Shown here piece by piece: positions 1 to 8,888 of a stretch of 64,000 nt of DNA. Where the stretch lies: the NCBI GenBank assembly GCA_035448545.1, contig DAOTJE010000005.1, positions 1 through 64,000 of the forward strand, written 5' to 3'. The first letter of the stretch is position 1. Each line of letters starts with the position of its first letter. The notes under the pieces were generated by a model. The model saw only the letters and a program-made list of their open reading frames with translations, was not told the DNA's origin and searched no databases. This DNA is from Anaerobaca sp035448545 (lineage in GTDB: Bacteria; Planctomycetota; Phycisphaerae; Sedimentisphaerales; Anaerobacaceae). The translations under genes and the position numbers were made by a program.

Positions 1-117
1 GGAGAAACCACCCCATGGCCGCATAGAATCTACCTACAAACACGCAGTGCACCCCATAGGGCCGGGTCGCCCGGTTTTTGCTTCGGGTGTGGGAGAGTCT
101 CTGGTAGGCTGGGCGGG

Positions 118-873
118 ATGGAACGATCGTGGCGATGCGTGGTGGTGTCGGTGCTGTGGCTGGCGTGGCTGGGGCTGCTGCCGGGGACGTTTGCGGCGGC
201 GCTGGTCACGGGGCAGGGCGGCTGGAGCCGGTTCTGGGGGATGTCGTCGGCAGCGCTGGCGGCCGCCGCGTGGATCAATTGGCTGTGGCGTGGGCGGGAC
301 CGCCTTGCTCCGGCGTGCGCGTCGATCGCTGCCGGCATGACGCTGGGCATGCTCGCCGATCTCTACGGCGCCTGCAAGGCCCTGCGCTTCACCGAGCCTT
401 TGGCGATGATCGTCCCACTGTTCGCGCTGGGACACGTCTTCTACATCGCCGGCATGCTGACGTTGGCGCGTTACCTGCAACTGACGAGCCGGCCCGGGTG
501 GAGCAGAGGGTTCGTGATCGCGGTTGTGCTCTACAATCTTGCCGGCCTGGCGCTCTGGGCGGCTCTGGTGCATCCCTCGGACGATCTGCCGGGTATGCAC
601 TTTCCGACGGCGGCGTACACGCTCTTTCTCGCGACCGCCGCAGCGGTGATGGCGACCGTCGCCTGCTTCGACAGACGCTTCCTGTCGGTAGGCGTTGGCG
701 GCCTGCTCTTTCTGGTCAGCGACGGCTTCCTCGCGGTCCGGCTGTTCCAGGATAACTGGGGCCACCTCGGCGACCTCTGCTGGATCACCTACGGTATCGG
801 ACAGATGCTCATCGTCTACGGGGTCATCGCCGCCACCTGGCCGCGTCTGGCCGACGAAGCGGCGGCCCGGTGA
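118..873 (+). CDS. Lysoplasmalogenase-like (YhhN/TMEM86) membrane protein
   Basis: 251 aa, strongly hydrophobic throughout, with about seven or eight predicted membrane segments. The pattern matches the YhhN family: an acidic residue in a small-residue run (GMLADLYGACKALRF, about 77-91), then a His-containing segment (LFALGHVFYIAGM), and near the C-terminus FLVSDGFLAVRLF followed by TYGIGQMLIVYG. Family members cleave the vinyl-ether bond of lysoplasmalogens or are uncharacterised relatives. The start is the first ATG in the frame and lacks a strong ribosome site. No operon partner is visible; the next 570 bases hold no intact gene. The fold assignment is fairly secure; the enzymatic activity is inferred from the family only. 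Confidence 0.65.
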   Translation: MERSWRCVVVSVLWLAWLGLLPGTFAAALVTGQGGWSRFWGMSSAALAAAAWINWLWRGRDRLAPACASIAAGMTLGMLADLYGACKALRFTEPLAMIVPLFALGHVFYIAGMLTLARYLQLTSRPGWSRGFVIAVVLYNLAGLALWAALVHPSDDLPGMHFPTAAYTLFLATAAAVMATVACFDRRFLSVGVGGLLFLVSDGFLAVRLFQDNWGHLGDLCWITYGIGQMLIVYGVIAATWPRLADEAAAR

Positions 874-894
874 TCGCGCGGCGGGCAGGGCGGT

Positions 895-1060
895 TCAGGG
901 TCTCGTCCTCTTCGCGGCCTCCTTGTGCAGCGTGTGGACCTGAGCCCGACGCCATGGCGGCCACCCCTGCGGGAAGTTCAGTCTCGCGAATTCCCCGAAC
1001 AGTTCGATCGTCTTGCGATCCCGCGTTTGGGCTGCTTGGAGCAAGCAGATCGACCCGGCC
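895..1060 (-). pseudogene. C-terminal remnant of an AP2-domain (HNH/homing-endonuclease type) protein
   Basis: Reading the minus strand gives an open stretch ending at a TGA at 897-895. It contains DRKTIELFGEFARLNFP followed by a basic tail ending in AAKRTRP. This resembles the end of an AP2 DNA-binding domain as found in bacterial and phage AP2/HNH endonucleases. No start codon or upstream domain continues it, so it is a decayed fragment. It lies in the otherwise geneless 874-1445 stretch. The match is made by eye on about 40 residues and is moderate at best. Confidence 0.4.
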
Positions 1061-1321
1061 CAGTGGAAGGACTACCTCGACGAGCGGGAGAATGAAACGG
1101 AGACGCGCCAGCTTCGCCTGTGTCCTCCCGTTGGGAGCCGGGCTGTTTGGCCGCTGACCCGACGGAGGTCTCGGCAGCGAGGAAGTCCGGACGGTGAACG
1201 AAGCTCGCCTGAAGCGCTTCTCAAGGCCGCCGTCCCTCCCCTCGCATCTGTACGCTCGAAGCCCTTTTTATTTGTGCGAAACCGCACAATTCTCCTCGTT
1301 CCGGCGTAGGGCAAGAAATCC

Positions 1322-1350
1322 TTGACAGGGTCGGGAGATGCCACTACAGT
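1322..1350 (+). promoter_or_regulatory. Sigma-70-type promoter of gap
   Basis: TTGACA at 1322-1327, a 17-base spacer, and TACAGT at 1345-1350. Predicted transcription start is near 1357, giving a leader of about 90 bases before the gap start at 1446. It is the only strong box pair in the upstream geneless stretch. Confidence 0.6.
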
Positions 1351-1445
1351 AAGCCGTCCATATGCGCAGGCTCCCTTCCGAGGAGCGTCGAATCGCTGCG
1401 AAACCCGTTTACAGAAGTGAAGATAAGGAAAAAGGAGAAAGACCG

Positions 1446-2468
1446 ATGGCAACAAAGGTGGGAATCAACGGTTTCGGTCGCATCGGCCGCTTAGTACTCC
1501 GCGCGATGGCCGCGAAGTTCAACAAGTTCGAGGTCGTCGCGATCAACGACCTGTTCGACGCCGACATGCTGGCCTACATGTTCAAGTACGACTCGACACA
1601 GGGTCGGTTTGACGGGACGGTCGAGGTCAAGGGCAACGTCATCGTCATCAACGGCAAGGAGATTCCGGTCCTGGGCGAGAAGGACCCGGCCAAGCTGCCG
1701 TGGGGCAAGCACGGCGTGGACGTGGTGCTGGAATCGACGGGCAAATTCACCAGCCGCGCGGCCGAGGGCAAGGCCGGCTACGACACGCACCTGACCGCGG
1801 GCGCCAAGCGCGTGCTGCTGAGCGCTCCGGCCAAGGACAAGCCGGACGCCACCATCGTGCTGGGCGTCAACGACAACGAGCTGAAGGCCTCGATGAAGTG
1901 TATCTCGAACGCCTCCTGCACGACGAACTCACTGGCTCCGGCCTGCAAAGTCCTGCATGAAAAGATCGGGATCGTCAAGGGCCTGATGACCACCGTGCAC
2001 GCCTACACGAACGACCAGGCGATCCTCGACATGCCGTACAAAGACAAGCGTCGCGGCCGCGCAGCGGCTCTGAATACCGTGCCCTCCACCACCGGTGCCG
2101 CCAAGGCCCTGGGCGAGGTGATTCCGGCGCTCAAGGGCAAACTGCACGGCTACGCCCTGCGCGTCCCAGTGCCCGACGGCTCCATCACCGACCTGACCTT
2201 CTTGGCCGCGCGGAAGACCAGCGTCGAGGAGATCAACGGCGTGATGAAGGAAGCCGCCGCGGGCCCGATGAAGGGCATCATCGAGTACGTGACCGATCCG
2301 ATCGTGTCCTCGGACATCATCGGCAATCCGCACAGCTCGATCTTCGACTCGACCAATACGATCGTCCTCGACGGCGACATGGTCAAGGTCACGATGTGGT
2401 ACGACAACGAGTGGGGCTACTCCTGCCGGACCGTCGATCTGATCGAGCGCATCGCGAAGCTGAAGTAA
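1446..2468 (+). CDS. gap: Glyceraldehyde-3-phosphate dehydrogenase
   Basis: 340 aa, normal length for the family. The N-terminal NAD-binding motif is VGINGFGRIGRLVLRA (5-20). The catalytic cysteine is C158 in SNASCTTNSLAP, and the C-terminal WYDNEWGYS is typical of phosphorylating GAPDH. It interconverts glyceraldehyde-3-phosphate and 1,3-bisphosphoglycerate in glycolysis and gluconeogenesis. The reading frame is open 28 codons further upstream, but ATG 1446 is chosen because AAGGAGAAAGACCG precedes it and the family begins at this point. It has its own promoter upstream, and the glycolytic partner pgk follows 1.1 kb downstream, separated by ndk. Confidence 0.97.
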   Translation: MATKVGINGFGRIGRLVLRAMAAKFNKFEVVAINDLFDADMLAYMFKYDSTQGRFDGTVEVKGNVIVINGKEIPVLGEKDPAKLPWGKHGVDVVLESTGKFTSRAAEGKAGYDTHLTAGAKRVLLSAPAKDKPDATIVLGVNDNELKASMKCISNASCTTNSLAPACKVLHEKIGIVKGLMTTVHAYTNDQAILDMPYKDKRRGRAAALNTVPSTTGAAKALGEVIPALKGKLHGYALRVPVPDGSITDLTFLAARKTSVEEINGVMKEAAAGPMKGIIEYVTDPIVSSDIIGNPHSSIFDSTNTIVLDGDMVKVTMWYDNEWGYSCRTVDLIERIAKLK

Positions 2469-2500
2469 CCATCGAGGTCATCTGACCGAAACGGAAAGAT

Positions 2501-2597
2501 CGAAATCCGAGACAAACCCAAAGGCTCGAACGCTCGAATCTCGCGATGGCGTGGGACCTTCGGATGGGAGTCGTTGGCGTTTGTTTCGGATTTCGTC
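2501..2597. repeat. Intergenic inverted-end repeat, family B copy 1
   Basis: In the gap-ndk gap, the left end CGAAATCCGAGACAAAC (2501-2517) is nearly the inverse of the right end GTTTGTTTCGGATTTCG (2579-2595). The A/T-richer GAAATCCGA / TCGGATTTCG vocabulary recurs at 60.5-60.7 kb and 63.7-63.8 kb. It looks like a non-coding, hairpin-capable repeat rather than a gene. Confidence 0.55.
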
Positions 2598-2632
2598 TTT
2601 TGTGTCCTGATATGCAGTGAGGATGCTCGTCC

Positions 2633-3370
2633 ATGGACAACAAGCAACTGGAACAGACCTTGGTGCTGATCAAGCCGGACGCCCTGAAGAACTCCGTCAC
2701 CGGATTCATTCTGTCTCAACTGTCCGAGTTTCACACCGGGTCGCGCTTCGCCGCCGCCAAGATCGTCAACGTCCACCGGCTGCTGGCGGAAGAACACTAT
2801 GCCGAGCACCGGGGCAAGCCCTTCTATCCGGCCCTGCTCGACTATATCATGGGCGTGGTCCACTACCCCAGGGACGCGTGGAAGCGGCGGGTCATCGCCA
2901 TTGTTTACCTCGGGCCGAATGTGCTGAAGACCATCCGGGACATGGCCGGACCGACCAACCCGCACAAAGCCCGCGAAGAAAGGCCCGGCTGCCTCAGGGC
3001 CCTTGGGACTGTCGTGCCGATCCTCGACGCTCAAGGCAATAGGATCGATGACCGCATGGACAACCTGATCCATGCGTCGGCCACCCACGAGGACGCCGAA
3101 CGGGAGATCAAACTCTGGTTCCTGCCCCACGACATCCCGCCGTTGATGCGCGCTTATCCCACTGAGGTGTGCCAGACCCACTATTACTACAAGGACGACC
3201 GACTTTTCAACACCTACGAGCCCGAAAGCATCTTCCTGCTGGCTCCCGGCGACGTGGTCTGGAAGTCCGATCTCGAAATCCTCCGTCAACATGCCGATGG
3301 CAAGCCGTCGGGCGGGTGTCTGAACAAGGTTGTGGCGAAATACCTCATCAACCGAACGGTACAGGAATAG
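2633..3370 (+). CDS. ndk: Nucleoside-diphosphate kinase, enlarged form
   Basis: 245 aa, against about 140-150 aa for ordinary NDK. The N-terminus has QTLVLIKPDALKN (9-20), and the active-site segment DNLIHASATHEDAEREI (143-159) supplies H147 as the phospho-histidine, in the place of the usual NxxHxSDS motif. An insertion of about 30 residues lies between the MAGPTNP segment and the catalytic loop, and about 75 extra residues follow it (YYYKDDRLFNTYEP onward). NDK exchanges gamma-phosphates among NTPs. The start has GAGGA upstream. The extra C-terminal domain is unrecognised; because the usual Ser-Asp after the His is altered, activity is likely but not certain. Confidence 0.8.
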   Translation: MDNKQLEQTLVLIKPDALKNSVTGFILSQLSEFHTGSRFAAAKIVNVHRLLAEEHYAEHRGKPFYPALLDYIMGVVHYPRDAWKRRVIAIVYLGPNVLKTIRDMAGPTNPHKAREERPGCLRALGTVVPILDAQGNRIDDRMDNLIHASATHEDAEREIKLWFLPHDIPPLMRAYPTEVCQTHYYYKDDRLFNTYEPESIFLLAPGDVVWKSDLEILRQHADGKPSGGCLNKVVAKYLINRTVQE

Positions 3371-3446
3371 CAGAACCGTCACGGGCGGAGAAGACAGCGG
3401 CAGAGCGCCGGGCGAGAATCCCCCGCGTGCCGTTCTGGAAAGAGAC

Positions 3447-3475
3447 TTGACAGGCCCGGCTACGAGACATAGTGT
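3447..3475 (+). promoter_or_regulatory. Sigma-70-type promoter of pgk
   Basis: TTGACA at 3447-3452, a 17-base spacer and TAGTGT at 3470-3475, about 100 bases before pgk. The -35 box is perfect and the -10 box moderate. Confidence 0.5.
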
Positions 3476-3578
3476 TTCACTTCGATCTGCGCCGGGACAG
3501 CGCCGTGATGAATCCCGACGAACACCGGGACGATCCGGCGACGAAACCGTATAGAATGGACTTGTTTTGGACTGGACT

Positions 3579-4817
3579 ATGGCTAAGAAAACGGTAGCTG
3601 ACATCAACGTGAAGGGCAAGAAGGTGCTCATGCGGTGCGATTTCAACGTGCCGCTGGATGAAAAGTGCAACATCACCAGCGATGACCGCATCGTCAAAGC
3701 ACTGCCGACGATCAAGCACATCCTCAAGAAGGGTGGCGCCCTGATTCTGATGAGCCATCTGGGCCGGCCGAAAGGCGTGCCCGAGGATGTGTTCTCGCTA
3801 AGACCTGTAGCCAAAAGGCTTTCCGAGCTTCTGGGGCAGGAGGTGTTGTTCGCCGCCGACTGCGTCGGCCCGGAAGCCAAGGCCAAGGCCAAGGCTCTCA
3901 AGCCCGGACAGTGCCTGCTGCTCGAGAACGTTCGCTTCCACAAGGAAGAGACGATCAAGGACAAAGCCGCCAAGGAAGACGCCCAGTTGCGCCAGGCCAA
4001 GGACAACTTCGCCAAGGAACTGGCGTCAATGGCCGACATCTACGTTGACGACGCCTTCGGGACCGCCCACCGCGACAATGCCTCGATGTACACGGTCCCG
4101 ATGGTCATGGCGGGCAAGCCCCGCGTCATCGGTTTCCTGATCGAGAAGGAATTGCAGTTCCTGGGCGAGACGCTCAAGAACCCCGAACGGCCGTTTGTTG
4201 CAATTCTTGGCGGCGCCAAGGTTTCCGACAAGATCGGCGTCATCGAGAACCTCACCAGCAAGGTCAACACCATCATAATCGGCGGCGCCATGGCGTTTAC
4301 CTTTTTGAAATCGCAGGGTAAGCAGGTGGGCAACAGCCTGTGCGAGGACGATTTCCTCGACAAGGCGACCCAGCTGCTGGAGCAGGCGAAGGAAGCCGGC
4401 TGCGAGGTCGTTCTGCCGGTCGATTCCGTGGTGGCCCAGGAGGTGAAGGCGGGGGCGGCCAACAAGGTGGTCGGCGAAAACATCGATGCCGGCTGGCTGG
4501 GCCTGGACATCGGGCCCCAGAGCCGTACCCTGTTCGCCAAGAAGATCGCTGGCGCCAAGACGATCGTCTGGAACGGTCCGATGGGCGTCTTCGAGATGGA
4601 ACCGTTCGACGAAGGGACGAAGGCGGTAGCCCTGGCGGTTGCCGAGGCCACGGACAAGGGCGCCAAGAGCATTATCGGTGGCGGCGACAGCGCCAGCGCC
4701 GTGGCCAAACTTGGGCTCGAAGACCGGATCAGCCACATCTCCACCGGTGGCGGTGCGTCGCTGGAGTTCCTCGAGGGCAAGAAATTCGTCTGCCTCGAGA
4801 TCCTCGACGAGAAATAG
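3579..4817 (+). CDS. pgk: Phosphoglycerate kinase
   Basis: 412 aa, standard length. Signature blocks in order: MRCDFNVPLD near the N-terminus, LMSHLGRPKG, LENVRFHKEE, ILGGAKVSDKIGVIENL, GGAMAFTFLK, WNGPMGVFE, GGGDSASAV and HISTGGGASLEFLEGK. It transfers phosphate from 1,3-bisphosphoglycerate to ADP. ATG 3579 is preferred over an in-frame TTG four codons earlier, since MAKKTVADINVKGKKVLMR is the family's natural start. It has its own promoter and is followed after 135 bases by rpe. Confidence 0.97.
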   Translation: MAKKTVADINVKGKKVLMRCDFNVPLDEKCNITSDDRIVKALPTIKHILKKGGALILMSHLGRPKGVPEDVFSLRPVAKRLSELLGQEVLFAADCVGPEAKAKAKALKPGQCLLLENVRFHKEETIKDKAAKEDAQLRQAKDNFAKELASMADIYVDDAFGTAHRDNASMYTVPMVMAGKPRVIGFLIEKELQFLGETLKNPERPFVAILGGAKVSDKIGVIENLTSKVNTIIIGGAMAFTFLKSQGKQVGNSLCEDDFLDKATQLLEQAKEAGCEVVLPVDSVVAQEVKAGAANKVVGENIDAGWLGLDIGPQSRTLFAKKIAGAKTIVWNGPMGVFEMEPFDEGTKAVALAVAEATDKGAKSIIGGGDSASAVAKLGLEDRISHISTGGGASLEFLEGKKFVCLEILDEK

Positions 4818-4952
4818 CCGTTCTTCCGAAATCCATCGCGGGTGGCAGCCTCAAACGCAACTTGGGGACGGGTCTCTGGTCAGTCCATCCTCAGGTTCCG
4901 TGGGCTTGAGACTGCCACCGGCTGCATCTGCCCCAGCAAGAGGCGCGGAGAC

Positions 4953-5618
4953 ATGCGGTTACCGCCGGCAGGGACAATTGAGGTTGCGCCGTCGATCCTG
5001 AGCGCCGATTTCGGCAAGCTGGCCAGCGAAATCGCCGAGGTCGCGGCCGCCGGCGTCAATATTGTCCATCTCGACGTCATGGACGGCCATTTCGTTCCAA
5101 ATCTGACCGTAGGGCCGCCGGTAATTGCTAAACTCCGCAAGCACAGCGACTTGGTGTTCGACTGCCACCTGATGATCAGTGAGCCGGCCCGTTACGTTGA
5201 GGCCTTTGTCAAGGCCGGCGTGGACCACATCACGTTCCATATCGAGGTGGCCGACGACCCCAAGGCGATGGTCGTGAGAATCCGCGACCTCGGCTGCACC
5301 GCCGGGATCACGCTGAACCCGGAGACCCCCGTCAAGGCAATCAAGAAGGTCGCCCCGCTGTGCGACATGGTCCTGGTCATGACCGTCCATCCCGGCTTCG
5401 GCGGCCAGCAATTCATGCCCGAGGCCGCCCGCAAGGTCGTTGACGTGCGGAAGATCGTCGGCCCGGCCGTGCGAATCGAGGTTGACGGCGGCATCGACTC
5501 CCAGACGGCCCCGATCGTGGTCTCCTACGGCGCCGACACGCTGGTGGCGGGCAACGCCATCTTCGGCCAGCCGGACCGGGCCGCCGCCATCAACGCCATT
5601 CGGAAGGCCTGCAGGTAA
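4953..5618 (+). CDS. rpe: Ribulose-phosphate 3-epimerase
   Basis: 221 aa, the usual size for this TIM-barrel enzyme. Seen are APSILSADFGKL, HLDVMDGHFVPNLT (metal-ligand His/Asp), DCHLMI, HPGFGGQQF and EVDGGID, all diagnostic. It interconverts ribulose-5-phosphate and xylulose-5-phosphate in the pentose phosphate pathway. The frame is open 37 codons upstream, but ATG 4953 with GCGGAG upstream gives the conserved N-terminus. It lies between pgk and accD, close enough for co-transcription. Confidence 0.96.
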   Translation: MRLPPAGTIEVAPSILSADFGKLASEIAEVAAAGVNIVHLDVMDGHFVPNLTVGPPVIAKLRKHSDLVFDCHLMISEPARYVEAFVKAGVDHITFHIEVADDPKAMVVRIRDLGCTAGITLNPETPVKAIKKVAPLCDMVLVMTVHPGFGGQQFMPEAARKVVDVRKIVGPAVRIEVDGGIDSQTAPIVVSYGADTLVAGNAIFGQPDRAAAINAIRKACR

Positions 5619-5711
5619 CTTCTCATGGCCTTCGGGCCGACCGTTTGGTATAGTGATAGCGCCGCCCCGGCGGTTCGGCGGATGTGGTCCGCCCCAGAGG
5701 GGCCAACAGTG

Positions 5712-6587
5712 ATGGCAATAACGGGATCGAACAGCACGACAATGACGAAGAAACCGAAGGCAACGTGGAACGGTTTTTCCCTCAAACCCCGCAAAGAGAT
5801 GCCCGAGGGGCTCTGGGTGCGATGCCCCGGCTGCGAGCACATGCTTTACAAGAGCGAGGTGCAGAAGAACCTCGAGGTCTGCCCGTCCTGCAACCATCAC
5901 TTTCGCATCGGGGCAACCGCCCGCATCCGGTACCTGGTCGACGAAGACACGTTTCAGCCGATCCTCGAAAACATGAGGTCGGCCGATCCGCTCGACTTTC
6001 AGTTCCGCGGCACCACCTACAAGGACCGCATCCGGGCCGACGAGGAGAAATCCGGCGCCACCGAGGCGATCCAGATCGGCAAGGCGTTTATCAAGGGTCG
6101 GGGTGTCGTGCTGGGCGTCATGGAGCCGAACTTCCTGATGGGATCGATGGGCGCGGTCGTGGGGGAGAAGTTCTGTGTTGCGGTTGACAAGGCCGTCGAA
6201 GAGTCGCTGCCGTTGGTCGTCGTCAGTTGCTCCGGCGGGGCCCGCATGCACGAGGGCGTGGTCTCGCTGGGCCAGATGGCCAAGACCTCCGCGGCCCTGG
6301 CCCGATTCAACGAGCGCAAGGGCCTGTTCATCTCCGTGCTCGCCGACCCGACCACCGGAGGCGTCACCGCCAGCTTCGCCATGCTCGGCGACGTGATCAT
6401 CGCCGAGCCCAAGGCCCTGATCGCCTTCGCCGGACCGCGAACCATTGCCGAGACCATCAAGATCGAGCTGCCGGAAGGCTTCCAGACCGCCGAGTTTCTC
6501 CTGGAACACGGCTTCGTCGATATGATCGTCAACCGCAAAGACCTCCGCAGCGAAATCGCCCGCCTCATCGACTACACGCAGAAGTAA
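5712..6587 (+). CDS. accD: Acetyl-CoA carboxylase carboxyltransferase, beta subunit
   Basis: 291 aa. An N-terminal zinc ribbon with two CxxC pairs (WVRCPGCEHM and VCPSCNHHF) is followed by the crotonase-fold carboxyltransferase domain with SCSGGARMHEG, ADPTTGGVTASFAMLGD and FAGPRTIAETI, which is typical AccD. It acts with AccA to move carboxyl from biotin-BCCP to acetyl-CoA in fatty-acid synthesis. ATG 5712 is chosen for an AGAGGGG ribosome site 9 bases upstream; ATG 5742 is an alternative. Confidence 0.95.
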   Translation: MAITGSNSTTMTKKPKATWNGFSLKPRKEMPEGLWVRCPGCEHMLYKSEVQKNLEVCPSCNHHFRIGATARIRYLVDEDTFQPILENMRSADPLDFQFRGTTYKDRIRADEEKSGATEAIQIGKAFIKGRGVVLGVMEPNFLMGSMGAVVGEKFCVAVDKAVEESLPLVVVSCSGGARMHEGVVSLGQMAKTSAALARFNERKGLFISVLADPTTGGVTASFAMLGDVIIAEPKALIAFAGPRTIAETIKIELPEGFQTAEFLLEHGFVDMIVNRKDLRSEIARLIDYTQK

Positions 6588-6678
6588 TTCCTCCTGTTTC
6601 ATGCGGCGGCGGCTTTCCGGCTCCGAAGGGTGACGGGGGATCGCGGCGTCCATACCGCGACGTCAGGGGCATGGCGTC

Positions 6679-7000
6679 TCAGCCGGGAACGCAACAGAGG
6701 ACCCGCACCTCACGAGAGAACACCAGCAACCATCGGTGCCAGGACAGCAGGCGGTATACCATTCGCCGACCGGGCCGGATGATCTGGCAGGGCAACGCGA
6801 TGAAGGCGTTCCGGAACTTCTGGAACGCCATCTTCCGCACCATCTCCTTCTCGGCCGGGTGTTTGCGCAACCAGCGTCTGGTCGGCGGAAGCGACAACGC
6901 AAGCCATCCCTGGAGCGTCGATGCCAGCGACGCCATCACCATGTACGCCCAGTTGCCCACCAGACGGTCCACCGGTATTCGCATCGCCTGCTCGCCGCCT
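6679..7000 (-). pseudogene. Remnant: C-terminus of an IS1380-type transposase
   Basis: The minus strand encodes about 105 residues beginning near AMRIPVDRLVGNWAYMVMAS and continuing LQGWLALSLPPTRRWLRKH, FRNAFIALPCQII and RRMVYRLLSW. This is the characteristic C-terminal end of IS1380-family DDE transposases. The upstream catalytic domain is missing: before about 7000 the minus frame stays open but no longer resembles a transposase. No terminal inverted repeats were recognised. It is an immobile scar left by an insertion plus deletion. Confidence 0.7.
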
Positions 7001-7081
7001 ATGACCGAGGGGTTCTTTCGCAACACCACCACGCGATCGCTCCTGTGGCACAACGCGATGGCGCGCTCGAGATACGCAGCA

Positions 7082-7231
7082 GCCGATCGACGGCTGGTCG
7101 CCATGATCGAGAGGAACGGCGAGTACATCGTCCCCAACGGAGGCACGGAGTTCCGGGCAGGCGACGTCGTGCTCGTGCTCGGAGACAAAGAGGTCCTGCA
7201 GAAGGTCAGAACCCTGCTGACGGTTCCATAG
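7082..7231 (+). pseudogene. Remnant: C-terminal TrkA-C (RCK_C) domain
   Basis: The plus strand encodes RLVAMIERNGEYIVPNGGTEF, then RAGDVVLVLGDKEVLQKVRTLL and a stop at 7231. This matches the TrkA-C ligand domain that ends many K+ channels, antiporters and transporters. Nothing upstream in this frame resembles the rest of such a protein; the DNA instead becomes the antiparallel transposase tail. Hence it is the last 50 codons of a transporter gene destroyed by the same event. Confidence 0.6.
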
Positions 7232-7278
7232 CCGGCGAACTGCCTTCGTCAATCTCTCGGACCTCGGTTCTCATCCGG

Positions 7279-8514
7279 CTACTTGACGGCCTTGGCCTTG
7301 CGGATCGGTTTTTCCTGGAGGTAGCGGCTGATATTCCGGATCGCCTGGCGCAGACGCTGCTCGTTCTCCACCAGGGCGATGCGGAAGTAGCCTTCGCCGT
7401 TCTCGCCGAAGGCGGCGCCGGGCGAGATGGCGACCTCCGCGTGTTCCATCAGGTCCATCGCAAAGTCGATTGTGCCTTTACCGCGCAGGTGCTCATCCGG
7501 GACGCGAGCCCAGACGAACATGCCCGCGCGGGGCTTGTTCACCTGCCAGCCGATGCGGTCGAGGGCCTCGCAGACGACGTCACGGCGCGTGCGATAAACT
7601 TCGTTCTGGGCGGCAATTGTGTCGTCGCAGTGTCGCATGGCGATGATGCCGGCGATCTGCACCGCCTGGAAGATGCCGTAATCGTAGTAGCCTTTGATTG
7701 TGGCCAGGTAGTCGATCATCTGGCGGTTACCAGCGACGAACCCGACGCGGAAGCCGGCCATGTTGTATGGTTTGCTCATCGTGGTGAACTCAACGCCGAC
7801 GTCCTTGGCGCCTTTGGCCGACAGGAAACTGGGGGCCTTGTAACCGTCGAAGACGGTTTCACCGTAGGCGAAGTCGTGAATAACCGCGAACTTGAACCGT
7901 TTGGCCAGATCGACGACGGTTTCGAAGAAACCCTCGTCCACTGTCATGGTGGTCGGGTTGTGCGGGTAGTTCAGAATCAGCAGCTTGGGTTTGGGAAACA
8001 GATGCTCACATACCATCGCGATGGTGTCGAGGAACTTCTGGTCGTTGCCCAATGGTACGGTGATGACGTTGCCTCCGGCCAGGGCCACCCCGTAGTTGTG
8101 GATGGGGAAGGCCGGGTCGGGGACGATCGCGGTGTCGCCGGGACCGAGCAGCGCCAGGCACATATGGCTGAACCCCTCCTTCGAACCGATGCAGGCCAGG
8201 ACCTCGTGCTCCCAGTCCAGCTCGACGTTCCATTTGCGGGCGTACTTTTTGGCCATCTCGTTGCGGAGGCCCTTGATGCCCTTGCTGGCGCTGTAGCGGT
8301 GGTTGCGCGGGTCGCGGGCGGCCTCGCAGAGCTTCTCGACAACCAGATCCGGGGCCGGGTCCGACGGGTTGCCCATGCCCAAGTCGATGATATCGGCGCC
8401 CTGTTGTCTCTTGGCGAGCTTGAGGGCATTGAGTCGTCCGAACAAGTACGGTGGCAGTCGTGTGATTCGCGTTGCCGGCTCGATCCGGTATTCCATGTTG
8501 CTGTCGCTCTGCAT
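7279..8514 (-). CDS. alaC: Class I/II aminotransferase, AlaC (glutamate-pyruvate) type
   Basis: 411 aa, fold-type I PLP enzyme. Visible are DLGMGNPSDPAPD (substrate loop), RYSASKGIKGLR, LNYPHNPTT, DFAYGE and the Schiff-base lysine K248 in TMSKPYNMAGFRVGF, the motif shared by AlaC and LL-diaminopimelate-aminotransferase-like proteins. It most likely transaminates alanine/pyruvate with glutamate/2-oxoglutarate; substrate choice is inferred. ATG 8514 is taken as start; the frame runs 46 codons further without resembling the family, and ATG 8496 is possible. It is transcribed divergently from the SNF2 gene. Confidence 0.85.
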   Translation of the reverse strand: MQSDSNMEYRIEPATRITRLPPYLFGRLNALKLAKRQQGADIIDLGMGNPSDPAPDLVVEKLCEAARDPRNHRYSASKGIKGLRNEMAKKYARKWNVELDWEHEVLACIGSKEGFSHMCLALLGPGDTAIVPDPAFPIHNYGVALAGGNVITVPLGNDQKFLDTIAMVCEHLFPKPKLLILNYPHNPTTMTVDEGFFETVVDLAKRFKFAVIHDFAYGETVFDGYKAPSFLSAKGAKDVGVEFTTMSKPYNMAGFRVGFVAGNRQMIDYLATIKGYYDYGIFQAVQIAGIIAMRHCDDTIAAQNEVYRTRRDVVCEALDRIGWQVNKPRAGMFVWARVPDEHLRGKGTIDFAMDLMEHAEVAISPGAAFGENGEGYFRIALVENEQRLRQAIRNISRYLQEKPIRKAKAVK

Positions 8515-8888
8515 CGTTCCAACCTGCTTCTTGTAGGGCGGGTTCCTAACCCACCGGATTTCTGTTCCGCGATGGATCCGTGACCCACGCGACAAACAGG
8601 CATTGTAGCATTGCATCCGCCATTTGCAAAACTTCCGGGCCGAATAATTCACCTGTTTCTCTCAGGTTCTCTCCGTCCGCACACCTGATGGGTGTCACGG
8701 CGGCCTACTTTGCTTCTGCGAGGGCCTGCCTTGCGGCCCTTGTGTGGCGGTATATCGCGGTTGCGTCTTGCATTGGGCGCGTCGATCTGGTACGCTGGCC
8801 CGATAAGTGTTGGGGAGGGGCGGTGTTCCCCGTTCGTTGGGGGGGACGGCGCGCAGGGATAGGCAGAAAGCAAGGAGATGACGTCCGA
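8515..8888. other. Divergent intergenic region with a small palindrome
   Basis: 374 bases between the aminotransferase (minus) and the helicase (plus). The palindrome GGGTTCCTAACCC lies at 8540-8552 just upstream of the aminotransferase. Otherwise there is no recognisable gene or clear promoter pair. Confidence 0.4.

Noticed and set aside
1179..1190. GAGGAAGTCCGG, resembling the RNase P RNA core
   Set aside because: No matching 3' core and no surrounding helices; a chance match.
4959..6653. A 564-codon minus-strand frame opposite rpe and accD
   Set aside because: Shadow of two certain genes; low-complexity composition and no family resemblance.
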